From: a virus
Reading direction: 5' to 3' (one strand)
IMG/VR virus record: IMGVR_UViG_3300034073_004654
Coordinates: 1 to 64,000 of that record
DNA: 64,000 bases
The notes beneath the pieces are model-generated. The model was given only the letters and a program-made list of their open reading frames with translations. It had not been told where the DNA came from and did not search any database. Positions 45,897-54,385 of the stretch are shown piece after piece (the first letter of the stretch is position 1; each line of letters starts with the position of its first letter). The position numbers were made by a program, and so were the translations under genes.

Positions 45897-46253
45897 ATGA
45901 CAACATCAACTCGTTCACGTTCAACTCGCTCGACAGATTCATCAGAATCAACAACATCACGTTCAACTCGAACAGAACCTGCTTCACGCTCAACTGCTCG
46001 TAAAACCGCTGCTAAAAAAACCACAAAACCTAAACCACCCAAAGATACCAAAAAACCCGTCAAACGTGCTTCTGGCACAGCCTCATCAGTGACGAAACGA
46101 GCTACTAAAAAAGTAGCTTCAAAGTCAGCTCCTAAAGTAGCTCGTAAGACCGCTTCAAAAAGCCAAGACAAGGGCAAAGATGGCAAAAAGGGCGGCAAGG
46201 GAACCAAGAGCAAAGGTAAGCGAACAGAAACAGTTACTTCAACTGTAAGCTGA
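45897..46253 (+). CDS. Histone H1-like basic protein
   Basis: A 118-residue protein made almost only of Ser, Thr, Arg, Lys, Ala and Pro. The first third is Ser/Thr/Arg-rich (TRSRSTRSTDSSES). The rest is KKTAK, KKVASKSAPK and KGGKGTKSKGKR units, like bacterial and phage histone H1-like proteins that coat DNA. Strong promoter and AAAGAGG site. A role in condensing phage DNA or silencing host DNA is likely. The Lys tail of the 3807 protein resembles it. Confidence 0.85.
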   Translation: MTTSTRSRSTRSTDSSESTTSRSTRTEPASRSTARKTAAKKTTKPKPPKDTKKPVKRASGTASSVTKRATKKVASKSAPKVARKTASKSQDKGKDGKKGGKGTKSKGKRTETVTSTVS

Positions 46254-46266
46254 CTTTTTCCCTAAT

Positions 46267-46338
46267 AATCATGCAGAGGAGAATAATTAAACTCGTTCAT
46301 TTGAAAAATAACTGGTGAAAATCCAGTCGCATGATATT
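46267..46338 (+). ncRNA. Possible structured leader RNA
   Basis: ATCATGC at 46268 can pair with GCATGAT at 46329, enclosing ACTGG, TGAAAAT, CCAGT at 46311-46327. The loop motif GGTGAAAATCC also occurs in cobalamin riboswitches, but the other required boxes are absent. Located just before the gene at 46342, with the closing arm seven bases from its start codon. Confidence 0.35.
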
Positions 46339-46341
46339 TTT

Positions 46342-46545
46342 ATGAAAATTAAACTATTAAATCCAATTCTTTATCTGATGGGCGACTATGACGGCAAAAC
46401 TGTTTATTTCGAATGCACCATGAAAGATCTTAGAGCCCCAGATAAAGAAGTTCAAATTTCTTGGATTGTTAACAGTGGAGAAGTTAAAGTAGATTACATT
46501 CCCATTGGTTTAATTCAAAATATTCGGGAAGAAAAATTAAAGTAA
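46342..46545 (+). CDS. Small hypothetical protein
   Basis: A 67-residue protein from ATG 46342; a GTG at 46315 lies within the possible structured leader and is unlikely. Beta-rich (NPILYLMGDYDGKTVYFEC, KEVQISWIVNSGEVK). Function is unknown. Confidence 0.7.
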   Translation: MKIKLLNPILYLMGDYDGKTVYFECTMKDLRAPDKEVQISWIVNSGEVKVDYIPIGLIQNIREEKLK

Positions 46546-46588
46546 ATTTCATAATTTAAAATTATGATTTATATAGCATAATCATGCT

Positions 46589-47197
46589 ATGATTTTAAAA
46601 TCACGTCCTGGAAAATTAAATTTACCCTTAGTTTCTGCTCCTGCTCCAAGCTATTCTACTCCTGATACAAATTCAGAAAATTATAATAAAAATAAATTAC
46701 CCTCCGGATTAGAATCAGTTAAAATTTCTACTCCATCAGGATATACGGTTCCTTCTAGAATTCCTCCGGAAATTTTAGCCAAAGCTCAGTCTTTACTCAA
46801 AGCGAGAGCTTCAAAAAATTTACCATTTAATTATTCCGAAACTTTCTTCTTTGAAGAAGACGGAAAAATTAATGAATATCTTGCTTTGATTACTTTGCAT
46901 TTTGATAATCATCCCAAAAGATTTTTAGAATCTCTAGATGGAGAAAAAGAACCGCACCCGCCTTTTTGGCACCCTGGAGTTTCTATATTTAAAAAAATAA
47001 ACGCTTCATCTTTAGAAGATAGAAAAAGAAAGAAAAAAATTAGAAAAGAAAAATCAAACAACTCCCTTCTGGAGGATGATTTAACAAAAAATTTAGAACA
47101 ATTTCTTGAAGAGAATTCTTCTTCAAATTTCAACGTTGAAAAACTTTCTTTCTTAGTTGAAGAGTTTAACAATTTAATTATTAAATTTTCAAAATAA
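46589..47197 (+). CDS. Hypothetical protein
   Basis: A 202-residue protein with a Pro/Ser-rich N-terminus, then SRIPPEILAKAQSLLKARAS and EEDGKINEYLALITLHFDNH. A Lys-rich stretch (DRKRKKKIRKEKSN) leads into an acidic helical end. No family is recognised. It precedes 47200 by two bases. Confidence 0.7.
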   Translation: MILKSRPGKLNLPLVSAPAPSYSTPDTNSENYNKNKLPSGLESVKISTPSGYTVPSRIPPEILAKAQSLLKARASKNLPFNYSETFFFEEDGKINEYLALITLHFDNHPKRFLESLDGEKEPHPPFWHPGVSIFKKINASSLEDRKRKKKIRKEKSNNSLLEDDLTKNLEQFLEENSSSNFNVEKLSFLVEEFNNLIIKFSK

Positions 47198-47199
47198 TT

Positions 47200-47565
47200 A
47201 TGACTGAATGGCAAGATAATCTTAAAAAGAAATATCCTTTAACCTTATCTCATCTAGGATATTTTGAATGTGATGAAGGTTGGTCATCTATTTTAGACGA
47301 TCTTTGTTCAGTTATAGAAAACCATCTCAAGCATCAAAAGATTGAAGAGCACTATGCCGTTCAAGTAAAAGAAAAATTTGGCGGACTTAGATTCTATATG
47401 AGTTCATATGATGAATTTATTGAAGGTGCTATTACTTTAGCTGAAAAACAATCCGTTCATATTTGTGAAGTTTGCGGTAATTCTGGTAAAACAGAAAATC
47501 TAAAAGGCTGGTCTAAAACTCTTTGTTTAGAGCATTTAAACCAATTAAAAAAAGATGATCGATAA
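47200..47565 (+). CDS. Conserved phage zinc-site protein
   Basis: A 121-residue protein. FECDEGWSSILDDLCSVIEN, then VQVKEKFGGLRFYMSSYDEF, then AEKQSVHICEVCGNSGKTEN and LCLEHL is a recurrent phage family: a helical domain with the KEKFGGLRFY motif and a CxxC zinc site. Function is unknown. Overlaps the next gene by eleven bases. Confidence 0.85.
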   Translation: MTEWQDNLKKKYPLTLSHLGYFECDEGWSSILDDLCSVIENHLKHQKIEEHYAVQVKEKFGGLRFYMSSYDEFIEGAITLAEKQSVHICEVCGNSGKTENLKGWSKTLCLEHLNQLKKDDR

Positions 47566-47836
47566 TTTTGAAACCAACATCAAAAGCATTAAGAAATTAA
47601 TCTCTGTTATCTCTGGCAGAGATTCCGATGTAACCATTACTTATAAAGGCAATAGTTATGGAATTACTAAATGCTGGAACATTAAATGCGATAATCGAGA
47701 ATTAAATCACGAAAATTATCAATTGGGCGCAGAAGAATTAGTTGCAACTCTTAAAAAGGAATTGCAAGACAAAATTAATTCTGCCGAGCAGCAAGCCGCT
47801 AATTACCGTCAACTTCTTGGTGAACTAAGCAATTAA
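47555..47836 (+). CDS. Hypothetical protein
   Basis: A 93-residue protein (ISVISGRDSDVTITYKGNSY, then LVATLKKELQDKINSAEQQA). The beta start and coiled-coil end are typical of small phage accessory proteins. Function is unknown. Confidence 0.7.
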   Translation: MIDNFETNIKSIKKLISVISGRDSDVTITYKGNSYGITKCWNIKCDNRELNHENYQLGAEELVATLKKELQDKINSAEQQAANYRQLLGELSN

Positions 47837-47869
47837 TTTCAATGATGGCGATAATTTTGCATATTATTG

Positions 47870-48001
47870 ATGTGGTGGGCATGGTTCCTCCTTCTAATAA
47901 TATCATTTCTACCTTTGTTGTTAGATTGGCGGAATAGCTTATTAATATTATTATTCGTTCCTTTAATTATAGAATTTTATCTTTGCTATTGTAAAAAATA
48001 A
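47870..48001 (+). CDS. Possible 43-residue membrane protein
   Basis: A frame of 43 residues: MWWAWFLLLIISFLPLLLDW, a charged turn, then LLILLFVPLIIEFYLCYC. Two membrane spans in a hairpin, like small holins. It overlaps an alternative short frame at 47842. No firm ribosome site. Confidence 0.45.
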   Translation: MWWAWFLLLIISFLPLLLDWRNSLLILLFVPLIIEFYLCYCKK

Positions 48002-48057
48002 TTTCCATTGAGTTAATTAAAAGATATTATGATTTGATATATATTTTGAGGTAAATT

Positions 48058-48273
48058 ATGATTGGATATGTACGACAATTAGATCTAGATGGAACTTTAA
48101 GAATTAGAGAATCGGATTATTCTTATTCTCCAACATTATTTGAAGGTAAATTTGATAGCAGCAATGTAGAAATTTTAACAGAAGCTTTTAAAAAAAGTTT
48201 GCCAGTAGAATTTGATGTTAAAGATGGCTGTTTAGTTTCGGCTAAAATCTTTAAACATCCTAAGATTTACTGA
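48058..48273 (+). CDS. Small hypothetical protein (cold-shock-like outline)
   Basis: A 71-residue beta-rich protein (IGYVRQLDLDGTLRIRESDY, then PVEFDVKDGCLVSAKIFK). The order of strands and the closing VxFxVxxG-like stretch resemble a very diverged OB or cold-shock fold. It converges on the HNH gene with a 14-base overlap. Confidence 0.65.
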   Translation: MIGYVRQLDLDGTLRIRESDYSYSPTLFEGKFDSSNVEILTEAFKKSLPVEFDVKDGCLVSAKIFKHPKIY

Positions 48274-48661
48274 TTCTTTTATCTAGTCTTTTTTCTTTAG
48301 CAATTTTCCAAATTTCTTCAAAGGTTTTTTCTTTTTTAAGAATTTGGCTAATATATTCGTCTATATTTACAGAATATTTGGTAAACGATCCGCCATGACC
48401 TATTCTTAGGTGGCACTCTTGAGTGCTCATACATAACGTAATTAAATTTTTAGGGTCTAATTCTAATTCTGGATAATCATCAAATGGCAACTTGTGATGC
48501 ACTTGCAATCTTATTTTAGATCCGCAAGCGGCACAATGATTATTCTTTAGAAGAAATTCTTCTCTAACTTTCCTCCAATGTGGCGAACGTTTTTTTGTAC
48601 TATGTAAATCTCTGGTGGCGTTTTTTAATAAGCTCCACCCATATTTAATAGTTTTAATCAT
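48260..48661 (-). CDS. HNH endonuclease
   Basis: A 133-residue protein. HCAACGSKIRLQVHHKLPF gives the CxxC and HH of an HNH core; DPKNLITLCMSTQECHLRIGHGG gives the N and second H with another Cys pair. Basic N-terminus (KKRSPHWRKVREEFL) is usual. Enzymes of this type act as homing endonucleases or in genome packaging. It sits next to the DUF5872-like gene. Confidence 0.88.
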   Translation of the reverse strand: MIKTIKYGWSLLKNATRDLHSTKKRSPHWRKVREEFLLKNNHCAACGSKIRLQVHHKLPFDDYPELELDPKNLITLCMSTQECHLRIGHGGSFTKYSVNIDEYISQILKKEKTFEEIWKIAKEKRLDKRISKS

Positions 48662-48669
48662 TTGTTAGT

Positions 48670-49281
48670 TCAATAATATTTATTTTTTGATCTAACTTTC
48701 GCTGCTTCTGTATTGGGGACTATTGGTTTTTTGCTTCTTTTTTTCTTTTGGTCGGTAGCTTTTCTTTGTTTTGGAGTTAAGCTACGCCATTTCTTCTCTG
48801 GAAGATATCTGCCTTTGGCATCATTGGAATCTAACAAAATATCATTTGCTTTATTTTTATCTTTTTTCTTAGATTTTTTCTTGTAATCAGAAAGATACAT
48901 CCATTTTTGCTTGGTCCACTTTTTCATTTTATTAGTTCTGGCGGTGGGTTTTTTACCACGATAACCGCCTCCACGTTGTTTATAAAGTTTAGTGGCAAGC
49001 TGCATTGCTCTGGCAGAATGTTTTCCGCCCATTCTAGATTTGGCTTCGCTTTTACACTTTGCCCATAAAGAAGGATTGGTTTTTGTGGCAATTCCAGATT
49101 TTTTCTTTTGCTTCTTTTTAGCAGATTTAAAAATCTCTTCTTTTTTCATTTGGGCTTCGATTTGTTTTAAATCATCTAACAAATCTGAATAAGCCATTTC
49201 TTCTTGATATTTGTCTTTATAAATATCTGCCACTTCTTTAACGCTAAGGTCTCTAGATTGAGTGAATTGCTTAAAAGACAT
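48670..49281 (-). CDS. Lysine-rich protein with DUF5872-like domain
   Basis: A 203-residue very basic protein. An N-terminal helix (MSFKQFTQSRDLSVKEVADI) may be a weak leader. NPSLWAKCKSEAKSRMGGKH then SARAMQLATKLYKQRGGGY resembles DUF5872, known in phages and giant viruses. The end GRYLPEKKWRSLTPKQRKA with KKKRSKK is a common C-terminal companion. DNA binding inside the virion is likely. Domain assignment is moderate. Confidence 0.75.
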   Translation of the reverse strand: MSFKQFTQSRDLSVKEVADIYKDKYQEEMAYSDLLDDLKQIEAQMKKEEIFKSAKKKQKKKSGIATKTNPSLWAKCKSEAKSRMGGKHSARAMQLATKLYKQRGGGYRGKKPTARTNKMKKWTKQKWMYLSDYKKKSKKKDKNKANDILLDSNDAKGRYLPEKKWRSLTPKQRKATDQKKKRSKKPIVPNTEAAKVRSKNKYY

Positions 49282-49293
49282 TTTGTTCCGTTA

Positions 49294-49785
49294 TTAAAAT
49301 CTTTTTCTTTGTTTTAGATATTCTTCCCGCAATTCTTTAGAAGAAAAATCTGTTTTATAATATTTTGAAGCTCTTATAATTTTCTCTGATGCTTTCAATG
49401 ACGAATCTTTAATTGCGTTAGAGAGTTCTTCCCAATAACCCTGCCAAGACTCGGGCGATCCTTCATGCCAAGGAGTGCTTTGAAACAATTCAAATGCTTC
49501 TTTAGCTTTATTCATTTCTTCAAAAGCTTGATTTAAAAGCTTAGCTACTTCAGATCCAGCAGCAGATAACTTTGAATAAGATGTTAATTTCCATTCTTTT
49601 AAAGAACGATAAATAAATTTTCCACTTTTACTCCACTCTGTAAAGTTCCACTCTTCCCCCATAGTATCGGGTGGAAGATTTTTCATGTTATTAATGACTT
49701 TAATATGAGGCATCAATGAATTAATAATTTTCATTGTTTGACTTGGTATATTTTCTAACATTGCTAATTTAATATTTTTATTCAT
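49294..49785 (-). CDS. Hypothetical protein, domain paralogue of 44298-45665
   Basis: A 163-residue protein from ATG 49785. MNKNIKLAMLENIPSQTMKI may be a degenerate leader. Most of its length matches residues about 165-280 of the 44298 protein, so it is a stand-alone copy of that domain. Helical throughout. Function is unknown. Confidence 0.75.
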   Translation of the reverse strand: MNKNIKLAMLENIPSQTMKIINSLMPHIKVINNMKNLPPDTMGEEWNFTEWSKSGKFIYRSLKEWKLTSYSKLSAAGSEVAKLLNQAFEEMNKAKEAFELFQSTPWHEGSPESWQGYWEELSNAIKDSSLKASEKIIRASKYYKTDFSSKELREEYLKQRKRF

Positions 49786-49844
49786 ATCTGTTCTCACTAT
49801 ATCATAATATGATAATATTGAGCGAAACTATCTTCTTAATGTGC

Positions 49845-49872
49845 TTGACATTAAATTGTTGCGCCTTATCTT
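49845..49872 (+). promoter_or_regulatory. Sigma70-type promoter
   Basis: TTGACA at 49845, a 16-bp spacer, and TATCTT at 49867. Confidence 0.8.
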
Positions 49873-49904
49873 GTTGTGTGTAAGTTGGTTTGCCAAGGAA
49901 AATT

Positions 49905-50492
49905 ATGAATACTCTAGAAAGAATTAAGAATGCATGTGATTGGGTCAATGCCAAGGGCAAGGGATCTAAGGATACTACTAAAGTAACTACTCAAGTAAAG
50001 TGGGCAGATTGGGAGCGTAAGTGGTTTTCGCCTGCGATGGCAGTTCTTTGGTATTCGGAAGTTCATCAGTCTGGCGAAAATGCTTACGATACTTTTTGGA
50101 TTCCAAATAATGCCACTTGGATTAGCAAGGTAGCTTCTTATCTTGAAGTTACTGAAGAATGGGTAGAGACATTTGTTAATCAATGTTATGGCAAGTGTCC
50201 TTCTGAGCAATATACATTTAGCATTACTTTTGATGGATTGGGACCAGATCCTTCCGGCTCATACAATAATGTTAGCTTGAAGAATCCTAAGTTTGAATTT
50301 CAAAAGGTAAATACTAATGTAGAAATGCTTGAAGAAGTCAGGTATTGTCTTGAGAATTACGGAGATATTTCATCGGGGGTTTCGGTTCCTTATTGGACCA
50401 AGAACCCCCCAATTGAAGTATATAAGGGCAAGCTAATGAAGGCTGCTTATGAATTATTTGCGGCTATGGAAGCTTGCAATCATAATGATTAA
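49905..50492 (+). CDS. Hypothetical phage protein
   Basis: A 195-residue protein from ATG 49905. MAVLWYSEVHQSGENAYDTF, then a helical ISKVASYLEVTEEWVETFVN, a FSITFDGLGPDPSGSYNNVS strand region, and a helical end. No family recognised. It converges on a leader-bearing gene five bases later. Confidence 0.78.
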   Translation: MNTLERIKNACDWVNAKGKGSKDTTKVTTQVKWADWERKWFSPAMAVLWYSEVHQSGENAYDTFWIPNNATWISKVASYLEVTEEWVETFVNQCYGKCPSEQYTFSITFDGLGPDPSGSYNNVSLKNPKFEFQKVNTNVEMLEEVRYCLENYGDISSGVSVPYWTKNPPIEVYKGKLMKAAYELFAAMEACNHND

Positions 50493-50497
50493 TTAAA

Positions 50498-51034
50498 TCA
50501 ATCTTCTTCGTCATCTTCCTCGTCATCTTCTTCAATTTCTTTAAAGAAAACGGCGATGCCTCCTTCATATGCTGAATTTACTATATTGTAATCAATATTA
50601 TCAAGTGGGACATATTCTACATACATATCTTGATCGCTATATGTAGTATATTTTTTTAATAAACTTAAAGCATATGCCTTTTGCTCTTCAATGCTTTTAT
50701 ATGGTTGTTCCGTAAACATGCCAAATCTAAAAACAAATGTCGGTTTTTTGCTGAAATAATTAGCGTCTGGTATTGCCATTGTAGATTCAATGATGCATAC
50801 TGGTGCGTCTGATCTGGGTGGCTTACCTTTTTGAGGTTTAAATACAGACTGCCTAGGAAATACAGTTTTAATTATATTTTTAGTAGATGGGTCTAAAAGT
50901 CCCACCCAAGAATCAAATATAGCTTTTTGCTGACCTTCGTCTTTGACCTTTGGAAGCTTTGCTATTTTTGTTAAGTATTCACTTGTTCTTCTTAATAAAA
51001 GATCGGAAGCTTTATTTAAAAAATCATATTTCAT
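50498..51034 (-). CDS. Leader-bearing protein with acidic tail
   Basis: A 178-residue protein. MKYDFLNKASDLLLRRTSEY, then LTKIAKLPK, is a longer type B leader ending KIA. A beta domain with PVCIIESTMAIPDANYFSKK and PTFVFRFGMF follows. The tail is EEDDEEDDEED. AT-rich start, no TTGACA. Function is unknown. Confidence 0.78.
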   Translation of the reverse strand: MKYDFLNKASDLLLRRTSEYLTKIAKLPKVKDEGQQKAIFDSWVGLLDPSTKNIIKTVFPRQSVFKPQKGKPPRSDAPVCIIESTMAIPDANYFSKKPTFVFRFGMFTEQPYKSIEEQKAYALSLLKKYTTYSDQDMYVEYVPLDNIDYNIVNSAYEGGIAVFFKEIEEDDEEDDEED

Positions 51035-51120
51035 ATTTAATTTCCTCTAGGCAATTATAACCGCTAATATATTTAATTATTATTATGTGCGATAATATCC
51101 TATAATTATATAGGATATTT

Positions 51121-51315
51121 GTGAAGCTTCCATATGAATATGTTTCAAAACATGTAGAACTCTTATATCAAAAACAATTTAAATCTCATCAGATTAGTGA
51201 AATTAATCAATGGTGTGATTTTATAATTGGATATATTGAGCTATGTGGCTGGACTACGGAAGAATATATAATTGCTATGTTTGAAGAATTAAGGAAAAAG
51301 CAAAAACCTCCTTAA
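51121..51315 (+). CDS. Small helical protein
   Basis: A 64-residue protein with GTG start. All helix (HVELLYQKQFKSHQISEINQ, then WTTEEYIIAMFEELRKKQ). The ribosome site is weak. Function is unknown. Confidence 0.6.
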   Translation: MKLPYEYVSKHVELLYQKQFKSHQISEINQWCDFIIGYIELCGWTTEEYIIAMFEELRKKQKPP

Positions 51316-51324
51316 TATGAACCC

Positions 51325-51352
51325 TTGACAAGATAAAGAAGATGATTAAGCT
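51325..51352 (+). promoter_or_regulatory. Sigma70-type promoter
   Basis: TTGACA at 51325, a 16-bp spacer with AGATAAAGAAG, and TAAGCT at 51347. Confidence 0.65.
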
Positions 51353-51393
51353 AGGGTGGTCAAGGGCAACGGCTCATCAAATATGGAGTAATT

Positions 51394-51597
51394 ATGGATC
51401 TTAAAAGTTTAATCAATAAAAGCATTGAAACAAACAAGCCTGTAAAACTTTCGCCAAAGTTAACCTTGGCGGCGCAACAAAAAAACAATCAAGTTCTCGT
51501 AAAGTTAAGTATGCGTGGAAATTTAATTTGGACAGACTCTAATACACTGGATAAGATTACAGAAGATTTAGCAATTGAAATTGATAATTACGAGTGA
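51394..51597 (+). CDS. Small hypothetical protein
   Basis: A 67-residue protein (MDLKSLINKSIETNKPVKLS) ending in an acidic helix. It precedes a basic/acidic microprotein. Function is unknown. Confidence 0.7.
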   Translation: MDLKSLINKSIETNKPVKLSPKLTLAAQQKNNQVLVKLSMRGNLIWTDSNTLDKITEDLAIEIDNYE

Positions 51598-51605
51598 ATT
51601 TAATT

Positions 51606-51776
51606 ATGAGTAAGCGTCGAAATTCTAATATGGACAATTTTAATGATGACTTTCAAAATCTTGATTTCAAAGATGATTTCTTTGAAGATCGAGAAGAAAA
51701 CTTTGGGCGCAAGTTTCGAGAGAAAAATCTAAGAGACTTTAAGAAAGAGCGTCGTCGTCAAAAAGAATCATGGTAA
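51606..51776 (+). CDS. Small charged protein
   Basis: A 56-residue protein from ATG 51606. It is half acidic (NDDFQNLDFKDDFFEDREEN) and half basic (RKFREKNLRDFKKERRRQKE). Probably disordered, a nucleic-acid binder by charge. Confidence 0.65.
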   Translation: MSKRRNSNMDNFNDDFQNLDFKDDFFEDREENFGRKFREKNLRDFKKERRRQKESW

Positions 51777-51808
51777 CAGTTGATGTGAAACTAACTACAA
51801 TTTGACTC

Positions 51809-51836
51809 TTGACGCTATTAAGTTGATGGTTATCTT
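51809..51836 (+). promoter_or_regulatory. Sigma70-type promoter
   Basis: TTGACG at 51809, a 16-bp spacer, and TATCTT at 51831. Confidence 0.75.
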
Positions 51837-51855
51837 GTAATCAGAGGCAAGAGCT

Positions 51856-52194
51856 ATGCGTATTTGTATTGAGTGTGAAATTGAATTTGATGAGCGTTCT
51901 CCTGAAAAGCGCAGGGTTGGTGGATTGATTTCTTGTTGCCCAGATTGTAGCAAGGAAACTACTATTAAATATGCTGGTGTGCAAGCCGCTGATGGCAAGC
52001 AGGCTCAAGCTACTATTTTGAAATTTAAGTCTGAGCAAGATAAGAAACAATATATTAATTTCTGGCAAAATAACAGTGGTTTCCATAAAGGAAAAAGTTG
52101 CCAGTTAGGAGCGCATCTTTCCACTACTCCTAACATAAGTTTTCAAACTATTACAGCCTTTAATCCTACTAATCATAAAGGCAAAGCTCTGTAA
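51856..52194 (+). CDS. Zinc-ribbon-like protein
   Basis: A 112-residue protein. RICIECEIEFDERSPEKRRVGG then ISCCPDCSKE has paired Cys motifs of a zinc ribbon at the N-terminus. A basic, Lys/Gln-rich middle and Ser/Thr-rich end follow. A strong terminator closes the gene. A transcription or DNA-binding role is plausible. Confidence 0.75.
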   Translation: MRICIECEIEFDERSPEKRRVGGLISCCPDCSKETTIKYAGVQAADGKQAQATILKFKSEQDKKQYINFWQNNSGFHKGKSCQLGAHLSTTPNISFQTITAFNPTNHKGKAL

Positions 52195-52206
52195 CTAAAA
52201 ATAATT

Positions 52207-52238
52207 AAAATCCCCAGGAAAAATCCTGGGGATTTTTT
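52207..52238 (+). terminator. Intrinsic terminator
   Basis: AAATCCCCAGGA, loop AAAA, TCCTGGGGATTT and further T residues. Confidence 0.92.
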
Positions 52239-52285
52239 TATTTCCAGTTTAATAATATTAAGATATATTTGCATCGGAATAAAAT

Positions 52286-53221
52286 ATGAATAAATACGAA
52301 AAAATACTTTTATCATGTGCTGCCTTTGATGAAATGATAAAACGAGCCGTCAGACGGACTTTATCTACACCCGTTTCTCCTAGACCTTCATTTAGGGCTC
52401 CAAGGTCCAGCCCTCCAAGCATTCCGGTATTAGATCCTCCAACAATTAGAACGCCATCAAGTCGAGCACCTACAACCACTTTAGATGGAGGTCCTCCAAC
52501 AGTTGTGGATAGTCGCCCACCTATGTCCTCTCCTGTTTCATCTCAATCAGCCGCAACAGTTGTGGATAGTCGTCCCCCTATTTCATCTTCTATGTCATCT
52601 CCTTCTCTTGTTCCGCCTGCTAGTAAAGTTCCACCAGCGGCAGCCACTGCTTTGAAAACTAGATTGAGAAGTCTTTTAACTAGCGGCTTAACTGGTGGCA
52701 AAGACTTATTCTCAAAGAATCCCAAAAAAGCCGCAGCAGCAGTTTTATTAGGTGGCGTTGCACTTATTTATTATGCTTTAAAAGGAAAATCTCCCTCAAC
52801 TGACAATGAAGAAATGAAAGAAGTTATTGATATTGCGATAAAAAACAATCTATCAGAACTTCCAAAGCCTGCCGAATTATTTAACAAATTAAATGATATT
52901 AATTCTTTTTTCCAAGAAAAAGCTGCTAAAAATACAAAAATTGCAGAGAAGTTTGGGGTATACATAGAGAAGACAAGTGATATAATTAATGATTTAAATT
53001 CATTATCTAATATTCAATTAGATGTTAATAATACGCAATCTGTTGTTAATTTCATTAAAGAATCTAAAAGAATGGAACCTAAGTTGGGTGAATATCTTGC
53101 CATTTCAAAATTAACTCAAGATAAGATTGTAATGCCAGAGTTAAACCAAGAAATTGGTGAAGTTAATTCCATGTTAGAACAATATCAAGTTCTTTTTAGC
53201 CAAGTCAAAAATATAAGTTAA
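52286..53221 (+). CDS. Leader-bearing Pro-rich membrane-segment protein
   Basis: A 311-residue protein. MNKYEKILLSCAAFDEMIKR then AVRRT is a type B leader. Residues 25-120 are Pro/Ser/Thr-rich with repeated TVVDSRPP units. A membrane segment (AAAVLLGGVALIYYALKG) lies near 150, then a helical C-terminal domain that aligns with the next gene's product. First of four tandem leader genes (52286-56676). Confidence 0.8.
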   Translation: MNKYEKILLSCAAFDEMIKRAVRRTLSTPVSPRPSFRAPRSSPPSIPVLDPPTIRTPSSRAPTTTLDGGPPTVVDSRPPMSSPVSSQSAATVVDSRPPISSSMSSPSLVPPASKVPPAAATALKTRLRSLLTSGLTGGKDLFSKNPKKAAAAVLLGGVALIYYALKGKSPSTDNEEMKEVIDIAIKNNLSELPKPAELFNKLNDINSFFQEKAAKNTKIAEKFGVYIEKTSDIINDLNSLSNIQLDVNNTQSVVNFIKESKRMEPKLGEYLAISKLTQDKIVMPELNQEIGEVNSMLEQYQVLFSQVKNIS

Positions 53222-53227
53222 GAAGTT

Positions 53228-54373
53228 ATGAAAAAAATAAAAAACATATTAGATCAGTCGATTGAATTTGAATCTATAGTTAAAAAAGCTTTTTGGAAGT
53301 CATTTAAAAGTCTTGTGACTGGGACTCGACCTATGAGAGTTCCCCCTGGAGGAACTAGACCAATACCTAGAAGGGTTCCACAAGGCTTTAATGTTATGGA
53401 AGCAACGCCTACCGGACCAGTGTTAAAAAGAGGAATAAAAGAAATCAGTCCAGGAGTTTATGAATTAGAACCGGGATTTAAAATAAATCAAACTGCTGGA
53501 ACAATAGAACCAATTAAGCCAAGTTTGCCACCTGGATATTCTCCTGAATCTGGAGGAATGTTAGCTAAATTGACTGATGCTGAATTATTAAGTTTATATG
53601 ATACAGACTTAAAGCAACTACAATTTAAAATTTCAGATTTAGACAAATTGCCCGATGCCTGGAAAAAGCCCGATGGTAGTGATATAAATCTAACCCCGGA
53701 ACAAATCGCAACAGTGCAATCAGAAGTTCGAATTCAAAATCAAAAAATCAGAGATAAAATAAAAGAATTAAAAAAAATAGATCGCAGCACGGTTCGAGGT
53801 GAAGCTTGGTCTGAATTAAAAGGTTCTAAGGGATTTAAATTTACCGCTGGTACGAGTGCTTTAATTGGTCTTGTTACAATTTATAAATTATTTTCCAATG
53901 ACGATCCAAAAACGGATAGCGATGAAAAGAAAAACGTCATCAATAAAAGTCCTTTATCAAGTTATTTGGCAGGAGCACCAAACTCATTAGAAGTGATTAA
54001 GAATTTAAATTCGCTATTAGCAATTTTAAATTCTGTCATGAATCAATCAGGTGAGCTTCGCTCACAAGATCTTGCTACGCTAAATAATTTTATTAGAGAA
54101 ACTAGAACGGCTAAAAGATCCATGGAAAATTTTGCTAAATTAAAATTAGATTTAGATGATATGAATTCAGTTCAGCAATATATAATAAATTTAAATTCTT
54201 TAGAAGAAGCATTAATGAAATTTAATGTTACATTGATGGATATATCTGATATTGCTGCCAAATCAAGAAATATGAAACTATTAAGCATTGTCAACCAATT
54301 AGATGAAGCTTTTTCTGAATATTCCAATATAATCACAAAGGCAAAAAGCTTATCAGCTTCTGACAATATTTAA
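53228..54373 (+). CDS. Leader-bearing membrane-segment protein
   Basis: A 381-residue protein starting MKKIKNILDQSIEFESIVKK then AFWK. A basic Pro/Gly stretch (RPMRVPPGGTRPIPRR) follows, then helices (residues 110-185), a hydrophobic segment (TAGTSALIGLVTIYKLF, about 208-224) and a C-terminal helical domain. That domain aligns with the preceding protein: KLDLDDMNSVQQYI with IQLDVNNTQSVVNF. A tandem duplication with divergent middles. Confidence 0.8.
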   Translation: MKKIKNILDQSIEFESIVKKAFWKSFKSLVTGTRPMRVPPGGTRPIPRRVPQGFNVMEATPTGPVLKRGIKEISPGVYELEPGFKINQTAGTIEPIKPSLPPGYSPESGGMLAKLTDAELLSLYDTDLKQLQFKISDLDKLPDAWKKPDGSDINLTPEQIATVQSEVRIQNQKIRDKIKELKKIDRSTVRGEAWSELKGSKGFKFTAGTSALIGLVTIYKLFSNDDPKTDSDEKKNVINKSPLSSYLAGAPNSLEVIKNLNSLLAILNSVMNQSGELRSQDLATLNNFIRETRTAKRSMENFAKLKLDLDDMNSVQQYIINLNSLEEALMKFNVTLMDISDIAAKSRNMKLLSIVNQLDEAFSEYSNIITKAKSLSASDNI

Positions 54374-54385
54374 TAAGAAAAAATT

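Noticed and set aside
46267-46341. Cobalamin riboswitch
   Set aside because: Only GGTGAAAATCC is present; the B12 box and other core helices are missing, so only a generic structured element is claimed.
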